NCBI RefSeq assembly: GCF_003986935.1 | Contig: NZ_RJZE01000001.1 | Coordinates: 62,001-126,000 of the forward strand | Source of the DNA: Paraburkholderia kururiensis JCM 10599 = LMG 19447 | Lineage (GTDB): Bacteria > Pseudomonadota > Gammaproteobacteria > Burkholderiales > Burkholderiaceae | DNA length: 64,000 bases | Direction: 5' to 3' | In this document: piece by piece, positions 1 to 10,326 of the stretch | Layout: each line of letters opens with the position of its first letter | Numbering within the stretch: the first letter of the stretch is position 1 | Notes under the pieces: model-generated | Seen by the model: only the letters and a program-made list of their open reading frames with translations | Told to the model about the DNA's origin: nothing | Database searches by the model: none | Program-made: the position numbers and the translations under genes

Positions 1-667
1 GCGAGGCGTAGCCCGCGAGAATCACGACGAGGTCGTCGCGCTGGTTCTCCATGGTCTGCAGCAGGATCTCGATGGCCTCCTGCCCGTAATCGCGCTCGTT
101 TTCGGGGCGATACAGGTAATACGCTTCGTCGATGAACAGCACGCCGCCCATCGCGCGCTTGAGCACCTCGCGCGTTTTCGGCGCGGTGTGGCCGATGTAT
201 TGACCCACCAGGTCGTCGCGCGTCACGGACACCAGATGGTTGCGGCGAATGTAGCCGAGCCGGTGCAGCACCTCGGCCATGCGCATGGCAACGGTCGTCT
301 TGCCCGTGCCGGGGTTGCCGGAGAAGCACATGTGCAGCGTGGGAGGCGAACCGGCAAGCCCCAGCGCATCGCGAGCGCGTTCCACGAGCAGATGCGCCGC
401 AATTTCGCGAATGCGCGTCTTGACGGGCACGAGGCCGACCAGATCGCGATCCAGTTCGGCCAGCACGTCGCCGATACCCGAATCGCGATAGAGCGCGGCG
501 AGGTCCACGCGGGCGGTTTCCGCGGCATTCGCGGTGTTGGCTGCCTGCGCGGCTTCAGCCGGTTCATGACGCGCGATCTGCGCTCCCGCAGCCGAAACGC
601 TGCGCTCCTCGCCGTGTTGCCCGACCCGCTGCCCGGCCTGCTGCTCGATGGTTGCCTCCACCGTCAT
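1..667 (-). CDS. cbbX: Red-type Rubisco activase CbbX (3' end outside window)
   Basis: AAA+ ATPase that remodels inhibited red-type Rubisco by pulling on the large-subunit C-terminus. The visible 222 residues include Walker A GNPGTGKT (about residues 117-124) and Walker B VLFIDEA (about 178). The CbbX-typical segment beginning [16 protein letters not shown] starts near residue 54. It is preceded by an Ala/Gln-rich extension of roughly 50 residues that looks poorly conserved. The ATG at 667 has GGAGA just upstream. It is the last gene of the minus-strand cbbL-cbbS-cbbX set, 78 bp after cbbS. The C-terminal part lies beyond position 1. Confidence 0.95.
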   Translation of the reverse strand, partial: MTVEATIEQQAGQRVGQHGEERSVSAAGAQIARHEPAEAAQAANTANAAETARVDLAALYRDSGIGDVLAELDRDLVGLVPVKTRIREIAAHLLVERARDALGLAGSPPTLHMCFSGNPGTGKTTVAMRMAEVLHRLGYIRRNHLVSVTRDDLVGQYIGHTAPKTREVLKRAMGGVLFIDEAYYLYRPENERDYGQEAIEILLQTMENQRDDLVVILAGYAS

Positions 668-745
668 TGCTGTCTCCCTGAGAGGTTCTTTGTTCAGCGG
701 TACGTCGCGTTGCCGCCGCGTTCGGAGCAAACCCGAACCGTCACG

Positions 746-1174
746 TCACTCCTGCGCGCCATAGCGTTCGCCCTCGGGCCGCTCGCTCGCATAACTCGCC
801 ATGACGTAGCGCTGCACGCGACCCTGTGCCTCCTGGCGTGTGAGGCGGAAGCCAGGCTCATGCGCCGGCCGATTGACGATGAACGAGAGCCGCATGGTCT
901 CGAAACCGCGCACCGAATCGAACGCATTCACCTTGATGTAGTGCTGCGGGAACGTGGCGCGGCACGCCTTCACTTCCTGCATCACGCCGGCCGCGTCGCG
1001 CAGGTCGAACATGGGCTGGCCCCACATGTCCCAGTAGGTGTTGCGCGGATGCGGGTCGTCCGTGTATTCCACCGAGCACGCCCAGCCCTGGCCCAACGCG
1101 TAGTTGATCTGTGCGCTGATCTCTTCGTCGGTCAGTTCGGGCAGAAAAGAAAACGTCCCTTGTGTGATGCGCAT
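746..1174 (-). CDS. cbbS: Ribulose-bisphosphate carboxylase small chain, form IC
   Basis: Small subunit of Rubisco, 142 residues. It starts [19 protein letters not shown] and contains the small-chain core around [12 protein letters not shown]. It also has the extended C-terminus of red-type (form IC/ID) small subunits, which forms the central barrel in those holoenzymes. It lies 70 bp downstream of cbbL and 78 bp upstream of cbbX on the same strand, the usual order for proteobacterial red-type operons. The length is normal for the class. Confidence 0.97.
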   Translation of the reverse strand: MRITQGTFSFLPELTDEEISAQINYALGQGWACSVEYTDDPHPRNTYWDMWGQPMFDLRDAAGVMQEVKACRATFPQHYIKVNAFDSVRGFETMRLSFIVNRPAHEPGFRLTRQEAQGRVQRYVMASYASERPEGERYGAQE

Positions 1175-1244
1175 GGCAAACCTCGTGTGCAGATGAAGTG
1201 ATGAAGCAAGAACCGCGTCAGGTGACGAACGTGGCTCGCGCGAT

Positions 1245-3209
<1,965 letters not shown>

Positions 3210-3284
3210 ATGCAATGGACCACCCCCAGCTACGCCGATATGCGTCTAGGCTTTGAAATCACGATGTATATCGCTACGCGATAA
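3210..3284 (+). CDS. pqqA: PQQ precursor peptide PqqA
   Basis: A 24-residue ribosomally made precursor whose Glu and Tyr side chains are joined by PqqE to make the cofactor pyrroloquinoline quinone. The peptide MQWTTPSYADMRLGFEITMY plus IATR has the required Glu16 and Tyr20 in the E-x3-Y arrangement. GGAGGGATACAAGG precedes the ATG. The gene stands alone: the next pqq gene, pqqB, begins 12.4 kb downstream, with the methanofuran/H4MPT genes between. It is followed directly by a strong intrinsic terminator, so it is probably a monocistronic, highly expressed unit. Confidence 0.95.
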   Translation: MQWTTPSYADMRLGFEITMYIATR

Positions 3285-3353
3285 GCCCGCACGGGCCGCG
3301 TAACGGGTCTCTGTACCCCTTCTGCGGCCCTTTTCGCGGGCTTTCTATTTTTT
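3284..3353 (+). terminator. Two-part intrinsic terminator after pqqA
   Basis: Outer stem AGCCCGC (3284-3290) pairs with GCGGGCT (3336-3342). Inner stem GGGCCGC (3293-3299) pairs with GCGGCCC (3324-3330). A T-rich tail runs to 3353. The first base belongs to the pqqA stop codon. It should insulate pqqA from the downstream DUF447 gene. Confidence 0.85.
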
Positions 3354-3401
3354 GAATCGTGCCGCCGCCGGCGCAGGCTCCGCCTGGACATACGTTCCCA
3401 C

Positions 3402-4037
3402 ATGATTTTCGAAACGATCGTCACCACGGCGGCGCCCGACGGCCGGCCTCACGTTGCGCCCATGGGCATTCGCTACGAGGGCGGCTTCGTGATCCTCGCC
3501 CCGTTCCGGCCCTCCGCCACGCTCGAAAACATCGTCGCCACGCGCGCGGCAGTCGTGAATTTCACAACCGACGTTCGCGTCTTCGCCGGTTGCGTCACGC
3601 GTTTCGCTACCGACTGGCCCACCGTTGCCGCGAGCCGCGTGAACAGCGTGCGGCTGGCGGATTCGCTCTCGCATGCCGAACTCGAACTCGAGGACATGAG
3701 CGACGACCCCACGCGCCCCGTGCTACGCATGCGTTGCGTGCACCGCGAGGAACACGCACCGTTCGAAGGCTTCAACCGCGCGCAGGCCGCCGTGGTGGAA
3801 GGCGCGATTCTGGTGAGCCGCCTTGCCATGCTGCCCGCCGACAAGGTGGACCGCGAAATGGCGTACCTGCAAATCGCCATCGACAAAACCGCCGGCGACA
3901 CCGAACGCGCCGCCTGGGCCTGGCTCACGGCGGCCGTCGCACGCCACCGGGCCAACGCGGCGCGCGAGCCCGGCAGCAACACCCCCGAACCCGCGGGCAA
4001 TCTCGATCCCCACCCGCACCACGGAGAACTGCAATGA
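3402..4037 (+). CDS. DUF447 family protein, H4MPT-pathway associated
   Basis: A 211-residue protein with the flavin-reductase-like fold expected of DUF447: N-terminal FETIVTTAAPDGRPHVAPMGI, then ILAPF and the AAVVNFTTDVRVFAGCVT segment. The family is found almost only in archaea and in bacteria with the tetrahydromethanopterin C1 pathway. It is presumed to act in cofactor biosynthesis, but I know of no defined reaction. Its stop overlaps the next start (ATGA at 4034-4037), so translation is probably coupled to the MfnB-like gene. The C-terminal 30 residues are Pro/Asn/His-rich and look disordered. Confidence 0.85.
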   Translation: MIFETIVTTAAPDGRPHVAPMGIRYEGGFVILAPFRPSATLENIVATRAAVVNFTTDVRVFAGCVTRFATDWPTVAASRVNSVRLADSLSHAELELEDMSDDPTRPVLRMRCVHREEHAPFEGFNRAQAAVVEGAILVSRLAMLPADKVDREMAYLQIAIDKTAGDTERAAWAWLTAAVARHRANAAREPGSNTPEPAGNLDPHPHHGELQ

Positions 4038-4777
4038 CCGCATTGCTCGCGAGCGTCCGCTCGGAAGACGAGGCCCTTGAAGCCGCCCGCGCCGGCGCGG
4101 AACTGATCGACCTCAAGGAGCCGAACGACGGCGCACTGGGTGGCCTGCCCGCAAGCGCCATCGCGCGCATTGCGAGCCGGCTGCGCGCGCAGTATCCGGT
4201 GAAGCCGATCAGCGCGACGATTGGCGACGTGCCGCCCGACGCGCTTGATGAAATCGCCGCGCGCGTCATCGACGTGGCCGACGCCGGCGTGGATTACGTG
4301 AAGGTGGGCGTGACGCCCGGGCCGGCCGCACGCCGCTGCCTCGACGAACTTGCGTCGCTGCCCGCCACGGTGGTGCCCGTGCTGCTCTGCGACGGCGGCG
4401 TGGAAAGTGTGGATAACGAACTGGTGGAGCACGCGGCCACGCTCGGCTTCACGGGCTTGATGTTCGACACCGCTGGAAAAGACGGCCTCACGCTGTTCGA
4501 CCACGTGGATACCGGCACGCTCGCGCGCTGGCTGCGGCTTGCGCGTTTGCGCGGTGCCTTGTGCGGCATTGCGGGCGCGCTGGGCTGGGCGCAGCTTGCG
4601 CAGATTCGCGAACTCGCGCCCGACGTAGCGGGTTTTCGCACCGCGCTCTGCGCCGACGGGCGGCGCTCGCGCCTCGACCCGCAGCGCGTCGCGCAATGGG
4701 CGAGCGCGCTGCATCGCCCCGCCGAGATGACGCGCCCCCTCAACTCACCGGCACATTCAGCAGACGTTCGCGCATGA
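4034..4777 (+). CDS. (5-formylfuran-3-yl)methyl phosphate synthase, MfnB-like (DUF556)
   Basis: TIM-barrel enzyme of methanofuran biosynthesis. MfnB condenses two glyceraldehyde-3-phosphate molecules into the furan precursor. This copy has 247 residues and begins MTALLASVRSEDEALEAA. Lys28 in LIDLKEPNDGALGG matches the Schiff-base lysine of the family, with further lysines in YVKVGVT and in DTAGKDG. The ATG overlaps the DUF447 stop by four bases. Its last 38 bases overlap the convergent amino-acid kinase gene, leaving no room for a terminator between them. Confidence 0.88.
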   Translation: MTALLASVRSEDEALEAARAGAELIDLKEPNDGALGGLPASAIARIASRLRAQYPVKPISATIGDVPPDALDEIAARVIDVADAGVDYVKVGVTPGPAARRCLDELASLPATVVPVLLCDGGVESVDNELVEHAATLGFTGLMFDTAGKDGLTLFDHVDTGTLARWLRLARLRGALCGIAGALGWAQLAQIRELAPDVAGFRTALCADGRRSRLDPQRVAQWASALHRPAEMTRPLNSPAHSADVRA

Positions 4778-5330
4778 GCGCGGCGTTGTCCTTGTTGAAG
4801 AGTTCGACCACGTAATTGGCTTCGTTCACGTAGTCCAGAAAACGCCGGTCCACCACGCCGCTCGAAGCCAGCGTTTCGAGCGGTTCGCCATCGCCTATCG
4901 GGCACGACTTCACCACGATCAGCCGCTCCGCGTTCAGCATGGTGGAGAGCCACGCGGCGAGGCTGTCCGACGTGGTGTCCCAGTTGCTCATGGCGTCCGG
5001 CGTGTCGCGCATGAGCGCCGTGGGCACCCACACGGCAACGTGCCCGTCGCGCAGCGCGCGGCGAATCTTCGCCTCGCTCGACGCCAGCACGAGTTCAGGC
5101 AGCACGCCCTGCATCAGGATGGCGTACTGCGTCATGGCGAGCAGACACATGTTGTGCGCGGCGAGGTCGTCGAAATGCCACTCGCCCTGGTACTGGCGCA
5201 CCTTGTCCGCAAAATCGCCGCCGCCGGGCACGATCACCACCCGCCCGCCGCCCAGCTCGCACAGTTCGGTGAGCCACGTGCGCAGCGCCGGCTCGTGACT
5301 CAGGCTGCCCCCGATCTTGACCACCCACAT
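4740..5330 (-). CDS. Amino-acid-kinase family protein, MfnE-like
   Basis: A 196-residue member of the aspartate/glutamate/uridylate kinase superfamily. It has the ATP-binding KIGGSL at the N-terminus, the glycine-rich IVPGGGDFADKVR (about residues 33-45) and a WDTTSDSLAAWL motif near 117-128. In archaea the related MfnE phosphorylates the aminomethyl-furan phosphate in methanofuran synthesis, and bacterial H4MPT clusters carry this homologue. The exact reaction here is inferred from family and context. It is the third gene of a minus-strand run (ATP-grasp, hydantoinase-like, kinase) and ends inside the MfnB-like gene. Confidence 0.82.
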   Translation of the reverse strand: MWVVKIGGSLSHEPALRTWLTELCELGGGRVVIVPGGGDFADKVRQYQGEWHFDDLAAHNMCLLAMTQYAILMQGVLPELVLASSEAKIRRALRDGHVAVWVPTALMRDTPDAMSNWDTTSDSLAAWLSTMLNAERLIVVKSCPIGDGEPLETLASSGVVDRRFLDYVNEANYVVELFNKDNAALMRERLLNVPVS

Positions 5331-5432
5331 GACGGTTGTCCTCGCATTCGCGTTCGATTCATCTGATTGCTGCGCTTCTCTGTCCCGGCCTCTGTCCCGG
5401 CCTCTGCCCCCACGTTGGGCTGTCGCCGCGGC

Positions 5433-6554
5433 TCATGCTGCGCCGCGCAGGCGCTCGTGTTCCTCTGTGTTCTCCGATGCCTCTGTCATGCCCTGCGAGG
5501 CCAGCAACGCCACCGCCACGCTCGGCGCGCAGGTGGCGGCCCAATCCGCGCAATGCTCGGGCACGCCCGCGAGCCCGCCGAAATCGATATAGGAGCGCGC
5601 CTCGTCGCGCGCGAGCGCCGCCACGAGAAAGCGCCCGCAACCCGCGCCCACCAGCGGCGCCTTCGCGAGCCCGGGCTGTGATGCCACGACACGCGCCACC
5701 ACGCGCGCCAGATTCGCACCTATTTCACGCAACTGAAGCTCGCGCCACTGCAACGCGAAGCGGCGCCACGCGTCGTGCGTCGCCTCGTGCGCGTCGCGGC
5801 CAATCATGCGTGCAAGCCGCGCCTCGCTCGCGGCCACCGTCTTGGGGCCGTGGTCCGCGCTCGGATGCAGGTCGTAGAGCGGTTCGAGTTCGCCCGTCAC
5901 GCGATAGACGTCCGCGGTCGTCGCGAACCATTCGTTCATCACGTTCACGCGCGCATCGCCGAATTCGATGCGATGTGCCACGCAGCACAGCGGTGTGCGC
6001 ACCACGCCCTGGTAGACGAGTTCGCCGGTTTCCAGCCGGCCCGCGTCCGTGGTGGCGCGCGCCGCTACGTGGCCGCCCGCGATGGGCACGATGTCCGTCG
6101 TCGTGCTGCCGATGTCGACCAGCACCGCGTCCGGCACGCGCGTGGCCACCCAGCGCGCAGTCGCCAGCCAGTTCGCGGAGGCCACGCTGCGCCAGCCCAC
6201 CGCGCACTGCGCTTCGGTGAACCAACCGGCGTCGTTCGCGTAGAAGCGCACGTTGCGCCCCAGCCGGCGCGCCAGCGTGCCGGCAATCTCGCGCACGCCT
6301 TCGGCGCGGTCGTGAAAGAGATCCACCATCTCGCCCGTCATCGTCACCGCGTGGCGTGCAGCGGGCATGGCCGCCTCGGGCCAGCGTTCGAGCACGAGGC
6401 CGATGGTGTGTTCCAGATGATCCAGACCTTGCCAGAGCGGGCAGGCCCATTGCGCGACGTCGAGCACGGCGCCCGTGGCGTCCACAGCGCAGACCTTCAC
6501 GTGCGCGCCGCCCACGTCCCAGCCGAATACGGCGCCGCGCGGCGCCTCCACCAT
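5433..6554 (-). CDS. H4MPT-linked C1-pathway protein, hydantoinase/oxoprolinase-like
   Basis: A 373-residue ASKHA-fold protein. The N-terminal GWDVGGAHVKVC and central VDIGSTTTDIVP are the two phosphate-binding loops expected of this fold. A third glycine-rich stretch, PLVGAGCGRFL, lies near the C-terminus. The family occurs with H4MPT and methanofuran biosynthesis genes; its reaction is unknown to me. I chose the ATG at 6554. A GTG at 6563 and a TTG overlapping the ATP-grasp stop are possible alternatives, which would couple it to the upstream gene 14 bases away. Confidence 0.82.
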   Translation of the reverse strand: MVEAPRGAVFGWDVGGAHVKVCAVDATGAVLDVAQWACPLWQGLDHLEHTIGLVLERWPEAAMPAARHAVTMTGEMVDLFHDRAEGVREIAGTLARRLGRNVRFYANDAGWFTEAQCAVGWRSVASANWLATARWVATRVPDAVLVDIGSTTTDIVPIAGGHVAARATTDAGRLETGELVYQGVVRTPLCCVAHRIEFGDARVNVMNEWFATTADVYRVTGELEPLYDLHPSADHGPKTVAASEARLARMIGRDAHEATHDAWRRFALQWRELQLREIGANLARVVARVVASQPGLAKAPLVGAGCGRFLVAALARDEARSYIDFGGLAGVPEHCADWAATCAPSVAVALLASQGMTEASENTEEHERLRGAA

Positions 6555-6568
6555 GTCGCGCACGGCGC

Positions 6569-7675
6569 TCAAGGCTGCACTCCGCACGGTTGCGCGCGCG
6601 ACGGCTGCCGCGCGGCGCCGCGCCTCACGGGCACACCGTGCGCCGTTAGCAGTTCGGCGGCCACGTTGCGATTGAGCGCGTCGCTCAGGCTCGCATAGGC
6701 CACCGTGAGCCGCGGGTTGATCTCGACCACGACGGGCCCGCGCTCGGGGCTCCACACCACGTCGATGCCAACGAAGCCGCGCAGCCCCGGCACGGCCTGC
6801 CCCACGCGGCGCGCGAGCGCAGCAAGCTGCCGGCCGCGCTCGCCGGAGCGGTCGATGCGGTCCACCTGCACGCCGTCGAACTCCACGATCTGCGGCGTGT
6901 GCGCCTCGGCGCCGCGTTCGTTGAGGCCGATGCGCTGACGGTTGATGCTGATGAGCTCCGCGCCGTGCTCGCTGCAGACGAGCGAAAGACTGAGCGGCTC
7001 GCCTTCCACCCACGACTGCAGCACGGGGTTGCGTCCGTCGGCAAGGCGCGTCAGGTATTCGGCGCGCGCGTTGCTGAAGCGGTCGAAGACGAAGGTGTCG
7101 AGTCCGCCTGCGCCGTCGTCGGGCTTCACGACCCAGCGGCCAGCGTCTGCGTGGCCGGCATCGGTCGATGCGAGATGCGAAGTTTCGCCCGGTTCCGCTG
7201 GTTCGCCCGGTTCCCCTGGTTCGATAGCCGGCGTCGCCGGAATGCCGTGCGCGGCGAGGCGCGCCGCGGTGGCCCGCTTGCTGGTGGCCAGCGCAATAGC
7301 CTCCGGCGTGCAGCCCAGCCAGCGCGCGCCGCCCGATGCGCTCACGGCCTCGTGCAGCCCCAGCAGCAGCCCGTCGCATTCGGGCGCAATCACGCAGGTG
7401 TAGTCGTGGTCGCGCGCCACGCGGGCCACGAAGTCCGTCATCGTTTCGCCGGACCGCGCCATACAATGCGCGTGCCCCGGCGCCACGTTCTCGAACGGCG
7501 AACTTGCGAAGGTCACCTCGATGCCGCCCAGCGCGTGCAGGTCCGCCACGAGCGCGTCGCGCATCACGCGGCCTTCCACGATCAGCGCGCTCAGATCGGC
7601 GAGACTGCCTGCGCCGGCCAGCTCGGGGTCGATACCGCCGCCGGTGAGATACTCGTAGACAAAGATGCTGGTCAA
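6569..7675 (-). CDS. ATP-grasp ligase, MfnD-like (methanofuran/H4MPT cluster)
   Basis: A 368-residue ATP-grasp protein. It begins TSIFVYEYLTGGGI, contains the nucleotide-binding WVVKPDDGAGG (about residue 180) and ends its catalytic core with VVVEINPRLT (Mg-binding Glu and Asn). Archaeal MfnD of this type joins tyramine to glutamate for methanofuran; a ligase role in the bacterial cofactor tail is inferred. The start is a TTG at 7675 preceded by AGGGG, supported by the conserved FVYEYLTGGG N-terminus. Residues around 150-160 form an EPGEPGEPAEPGE low-complexity insert encoded by degenerate 9-bp repeats. Confidence 0.82.
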   Translation of the reverse strand: MTSIFVYEYLTGGGIDPELAGAGSLADLSALIVEGRVMRDALVADLHALGGIEVTFASSPFENVAPGHAHCMARSGETMTDFVARVARDHDYTCVIAPECDGLLLGLHEAVSASGGARWLGCTPEAIALATSKRATAARLAAHGIPATPAIEPGEPGEPAEPGETSHLASTDAGHADAGRWVVKPDDGAGGLDTFVFDRFSNARAEYLTRLADGRNPVLQSWVEGEPLSLSLVCSEHGAELISINRQRIGLNERGAEAHTPQIVEFDGVQVDRIDRSGERGRQLAALARRVGQAVPGLRGFVGIDVVWSPERGPVVVEINPRLTVAYASLSDALNRNVAAELLTAHGVPVRRGAARQPSRAQPCGVQP

Positions 7676-7689
7676 AGGAATACGCCCCT

Positions 7690-8616
7690 ATGCTCGTGAT
7701 ACCGGTTCTCGATCTGCTCGACGGCCATGCCGTGCGCGCCGTGCGCGGCGAACGCAGTGCCTATCGGCCCATTGAGTCGCCGCTCGCCGCTACCAGCGAG
7801 CCCGTTGCCGTGGCTCGCGCGCTGCTCGCCGCGAGCGGCGCGCAGACCCCGCAGACGCTCTACGTGGCCGACCTCGGCGCCATCCTCGGGCACGGCGCGC
7901 ACGTCGAAACACTTGCCGCGCTGCGCCGCGCGTTGCCCGGCACCGAGATCTGGCTCGACGCGGGCTACGCAGACTACGCCGCGATGCGCGCCCTCTTCGC
8001 GGCCATTCACCACGCAGACGCTGCGCACAACACGGCCGCCACGTCGCCGGCCACAACCACCACACCCGCCACACCCGCCGCCCTCGTGCCCGTGTTCGGC
8101 TCCGAGTCGCTGCGCGACATCCACGCATTACGCGAAGCCGAAGACGCTGGGCACTCGCCCATCCTTTCGCTCGATCACCGCGCAGGCGAACTGCTCGCTG
8201 CCGGCGCGGAACATCCCACGCAAACCACTTCGGAATCCGCTTTATTCCCGCCCAACGCTGCCCACACCACCACAACCTGGTGGCCACAGCGCGTGATCGC
8301 GATGACGCTCGATCAGGTCGGCAGCTATGAAGGCCCCGACCTGCGCACCTTCGAGCGCATCCGCGCGAGCGTACCGGCGCACACCACGGTCATCGGCGCA
8401 GGCGGCATTCGCGATGCGCAAGACCTCGTGCGCGCCGAACGCGCGGGTGCCACTGCGTGGCTCGTCGCGTCCGCGCTTCACGATGGCCGCGTACAGCCCC
8501 GCGATCTCGCGCCATGCACGCCTGCCACCAGCGCGCGGGCAGATCACACAAATTCCATGCCAGACGACGAAGCGCATACACACGCGTTGCGCTGTAAGGA
8601 GACGGCAAGCCGGTGA
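7690..8616 (+). CDS. HisA/HisF-related TIM-barrel protein of the H4MPT cluster
   Basis: A 308-residue homologue of the HisA barrel. It starts MLVIPVLDLLDGHAVRAVRG, has VADLGAILG and WLDAGYAD in the middle, and the second phosphate-binding site VIGAGGIRDAQDL. Bacterial H4MPT clusters consistently carry such a gene, presumably for cofactor assembly; the substrate is unknown. A Thr/Pro/Ala-rich insert (about residues 110-130) and a disordered C-terminal tail distinguish it from true HisA. Only 14 bp separate its ATG from the TTG of the divergent ATP-grasp gene. AAAGGAA about ten bases upstream serves as the ribosome-binding site. Confidence 0.82.
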   Translation: MLVIPVLDLLDGHAVRAVRGERSAYRPIESPLAATSEPVAVARALLAASGAQTPQTLYVADLGAILGHGAHVETLAALRRALPGTEIWLDAGYADYAAMRALFAAIHHADAAHNTAATSPATTTTPATPAALVPVFGSESLRDIHALREAEDAGHSPILSLDHRAGELLAAGAEHPTQTTSESALFPPNAAHTTTTWWPQRVIAMTLDQVGSYEGPDLRTFERIRASVPAHTTVIGAGGIRDAQDLVRAERAGATAWLVASALHDGRVQPRDLAPCTPATSARADHTNSMPDDEAHTHALRCKETASR

Positions 8617-8943
8617 GTCAGCGCGTGCCCTTGCAGTGACACTGTGTGCCGCAACGACACACAACCTGTTCGATGCTGGAACGCACGCGCCCTGGCTGCT
8701 CATTACAGAAACACCCGCTCGAAGACGCTGCGACGTGATGCACTGCAAAACAGCACTGCAAAACGCGTATTCGCGGCGCATCGGGTACCGGGGCATCGCC
8801 TTGCCTGCACATACCTCGCCAGCACATAAGACGAGGCACGTCCGCGCGATTTCATGCGCAACGCTGCGCAGCGTTGCCTACGCCACCCAGCGCGCTCAGT
8901 TCGAAAGCACACATTTCGGCATGGACCTTGCTAAAACGGCGCC
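8617..8943. other. Intergenic region upstream of fhcB, with a perfect palindrome
   Basis: This 327-bp stretch carries no convincing gene. It contains a perfect 20-bp palindrome, GCAACGCTGCGCAGCGTTGC (8858-8877), about 66 bp before fhcB. A short direct repeat, CACTGCAAAAC, occurs twice near 8740-8765. The palindrome has no T-tract, so it is better viewed as an operator or cruciform-type element than a terminator. No clear ribosome-binding site is visible just before the fhcB ATG. Confidence 0.5.
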
Positions 8944-10326
8944 ATGCCTCTTTCGCCCAACGAATCTTCGTCGGCCGATGCGGGCGGGCCGTCTGCCGCG
9001 TCGCCCACTCGCGTCACTCACGACACGCACGACTGGACCTGTCCGTTCTGTCCGCTGCTCTGCGACGACCTCACGGTCAGCGCACAGCGCGACGGCACGC
9101 TCGCCGTGTCCGGTCACGACTGCCCGCGGCTTGCGCAGGCGCTCGCCACCTATGGCGCGAGCGACGCAACGACGCCGGCCATCGTGGACGGCCAGGAAAC
9201 GTCGCTCGATGCCGCGCTCGCACGTGCGGCGGCGGTGCTCGGCGCCGCGCGCCGTCCGCTCTTCGGCGGGCTCGCCACCGACGTAGCCGGCGCACGCGCG
9301 CTCTACACGCTCGCGGCCCACTGCGGCGCCACGCTCGATCATCTGCACGGCGACGCGCTCACGCCCGCCACGCTCGCATTCCAGGACCGCGGCGCGTTCT
9401 TCACCACGCTCTCCGAAGTGCGCGCACGCGCTGACCTCATCGTGTTCTTCGCGTGCGAGCCCTCGCAGCGCTATCCGCGATTCTTCACGCGCGCATTCGG
9501 CGGCACCTCGATGGCACGCGAATTCGTGTTCGCAGGCTGCGCGCCCGACCCCGGCGCCGCGGGCCTCACGCACACGCAAAGCGAAACGCTGCTCGCCAAC
9601 GCGGACCCGTTCGATACGCTCGCCATCTGGTCTGCGCTCGTGAACGGCCGCCGCCCCGAGACCTTTCCGGCCGACGCCCGCGCCGCCGCCAACGCCCTCG
9701 CGGCATTGCAGGCGCGCATTGCGGCGGCCCGCTACACCGTGTTCGTCTACGAGCCCGCCACGCTGCCGCACCCCCATGCGGCGCTGCTGATCGAAGCGCT
9801 GAACCGCATCGCGAAGGCCGCGAATCTCACCACGCGCGCGGGTTGCCTGCCCCTTAGCGGCGACGACGGCGCGCTCACCGTGAACCAGGCTGTGACGTGG
9901 CTTTCGGGCTTGCCGCTGCGTCTACGCGTTTCGGCGGCGGCCTCGCAAACAGGGGGCGCCTCGCTCGACTACGACCCGTACCGCTATCGCACCGAAACGC
10001 TGCTTGCCGCCAACGAGGCCGATGCGTTGCTGTGGGTGACGAGCTTCGCGATGCACGCCTTGCCTTCCACGCTGAAGGCCGACGTGCCCGCCGTCGTGCT
10101 CGGGCACCCGGCGCTGGCGGAGGCGGCGAAGGCGCGCGGCGGCGCCACGGTGTTCATTCCGGTCGCGACGCCGGGCATCGACGACACGGGGCATCTCTTT
10201 CGTGTGGATAGCTCCGTGGTCATGCCGCTCGCCGCCGCGCGGGGCGCCGCGCTGCCTTCGGTGCATGCCGTGGCCACACAACTGCTGGCAAAACTCGCCG
10301 CGTCCGCAGACGGGGAAGCCTCATGA
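8944..10326 (+). CDS. fhcB: Formyltransferase/hydrolase complex subunit B (FwdB/FmdB-like)
   Basis: A 460-residue homologue of formylmethanofuran dehydrogenase subunit B. It has the N-terminal WTCPFCPLLCDDL (about residues 31-43), the cysteine-rich entry of the molybdopterin-type fold. In bacterial Fhc complexes this subunit is structural and no longer carries out the redox reaction. The complex transfers formyl from formyl-H4MPT to methanofuran and hydrolyses it to formate. The first 25 residues are Ser/Ala-rich and the start is uncertain. Its stop overlaps the fhcA start (10323-10326), consistent with a translationally coupled fhcB-A pair. Confidence 0.92.
   Translation: MPLSPNESSSADAGGPSAASPTRVTHDTHDWTCPFCPLLCDDLTVSAQRDGTLAVSGHDCPRLAQALATYGASDATTPAIVDGQETSLDAALARAAAVLGAARRPLFGGLATDVAGARALYTLAAHCGATLDHLHGDALTPATLAFQDRGAFFTTLSEVRARADLIVFFACEPSQRYPRFFTRAFGGTSMAREFVFAGCAPDPGAAGLTHTQSETLLANADPFDTLAIWSALVNGRRPETFPADARAAANALAALQARIAAARYTVFVYEPATLPHPHAALLIEALNRIAKAANLTTRAGCLPLSGDDGALTVNQAVTWLSGLPLRLRVSAAASQTGGASLDYDPYRYRTETLLAANEADALLWVTSFAMHALPSTLKADVPAVVLGHPALAEAAKARGGATVFIPVATPGIDDTGHLFRVDSSVVMPLAAARGAALPSVHAVATQLLAKLAASADGEAS

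Noticed and set aside
3473..4714. A 413-codon minus-strand open frame
   Set aside because: Lies opposite the DUF447 and MfnB-like genes, both supported by family motifs and coupled starts.
7690..8616. Assignment of this gene as true histidine-biosynthesis hisA
   Set aside because: Inserts, long tail and the H4MPT neighbourhood fit the HisA-related family of C1 clusters, and no other his genes are nearby.
8740..8765. CACTGCAAAAC direct repeat as a CRISPR-like or binding array
   Set aside because: Only two copies with no regular spacing.
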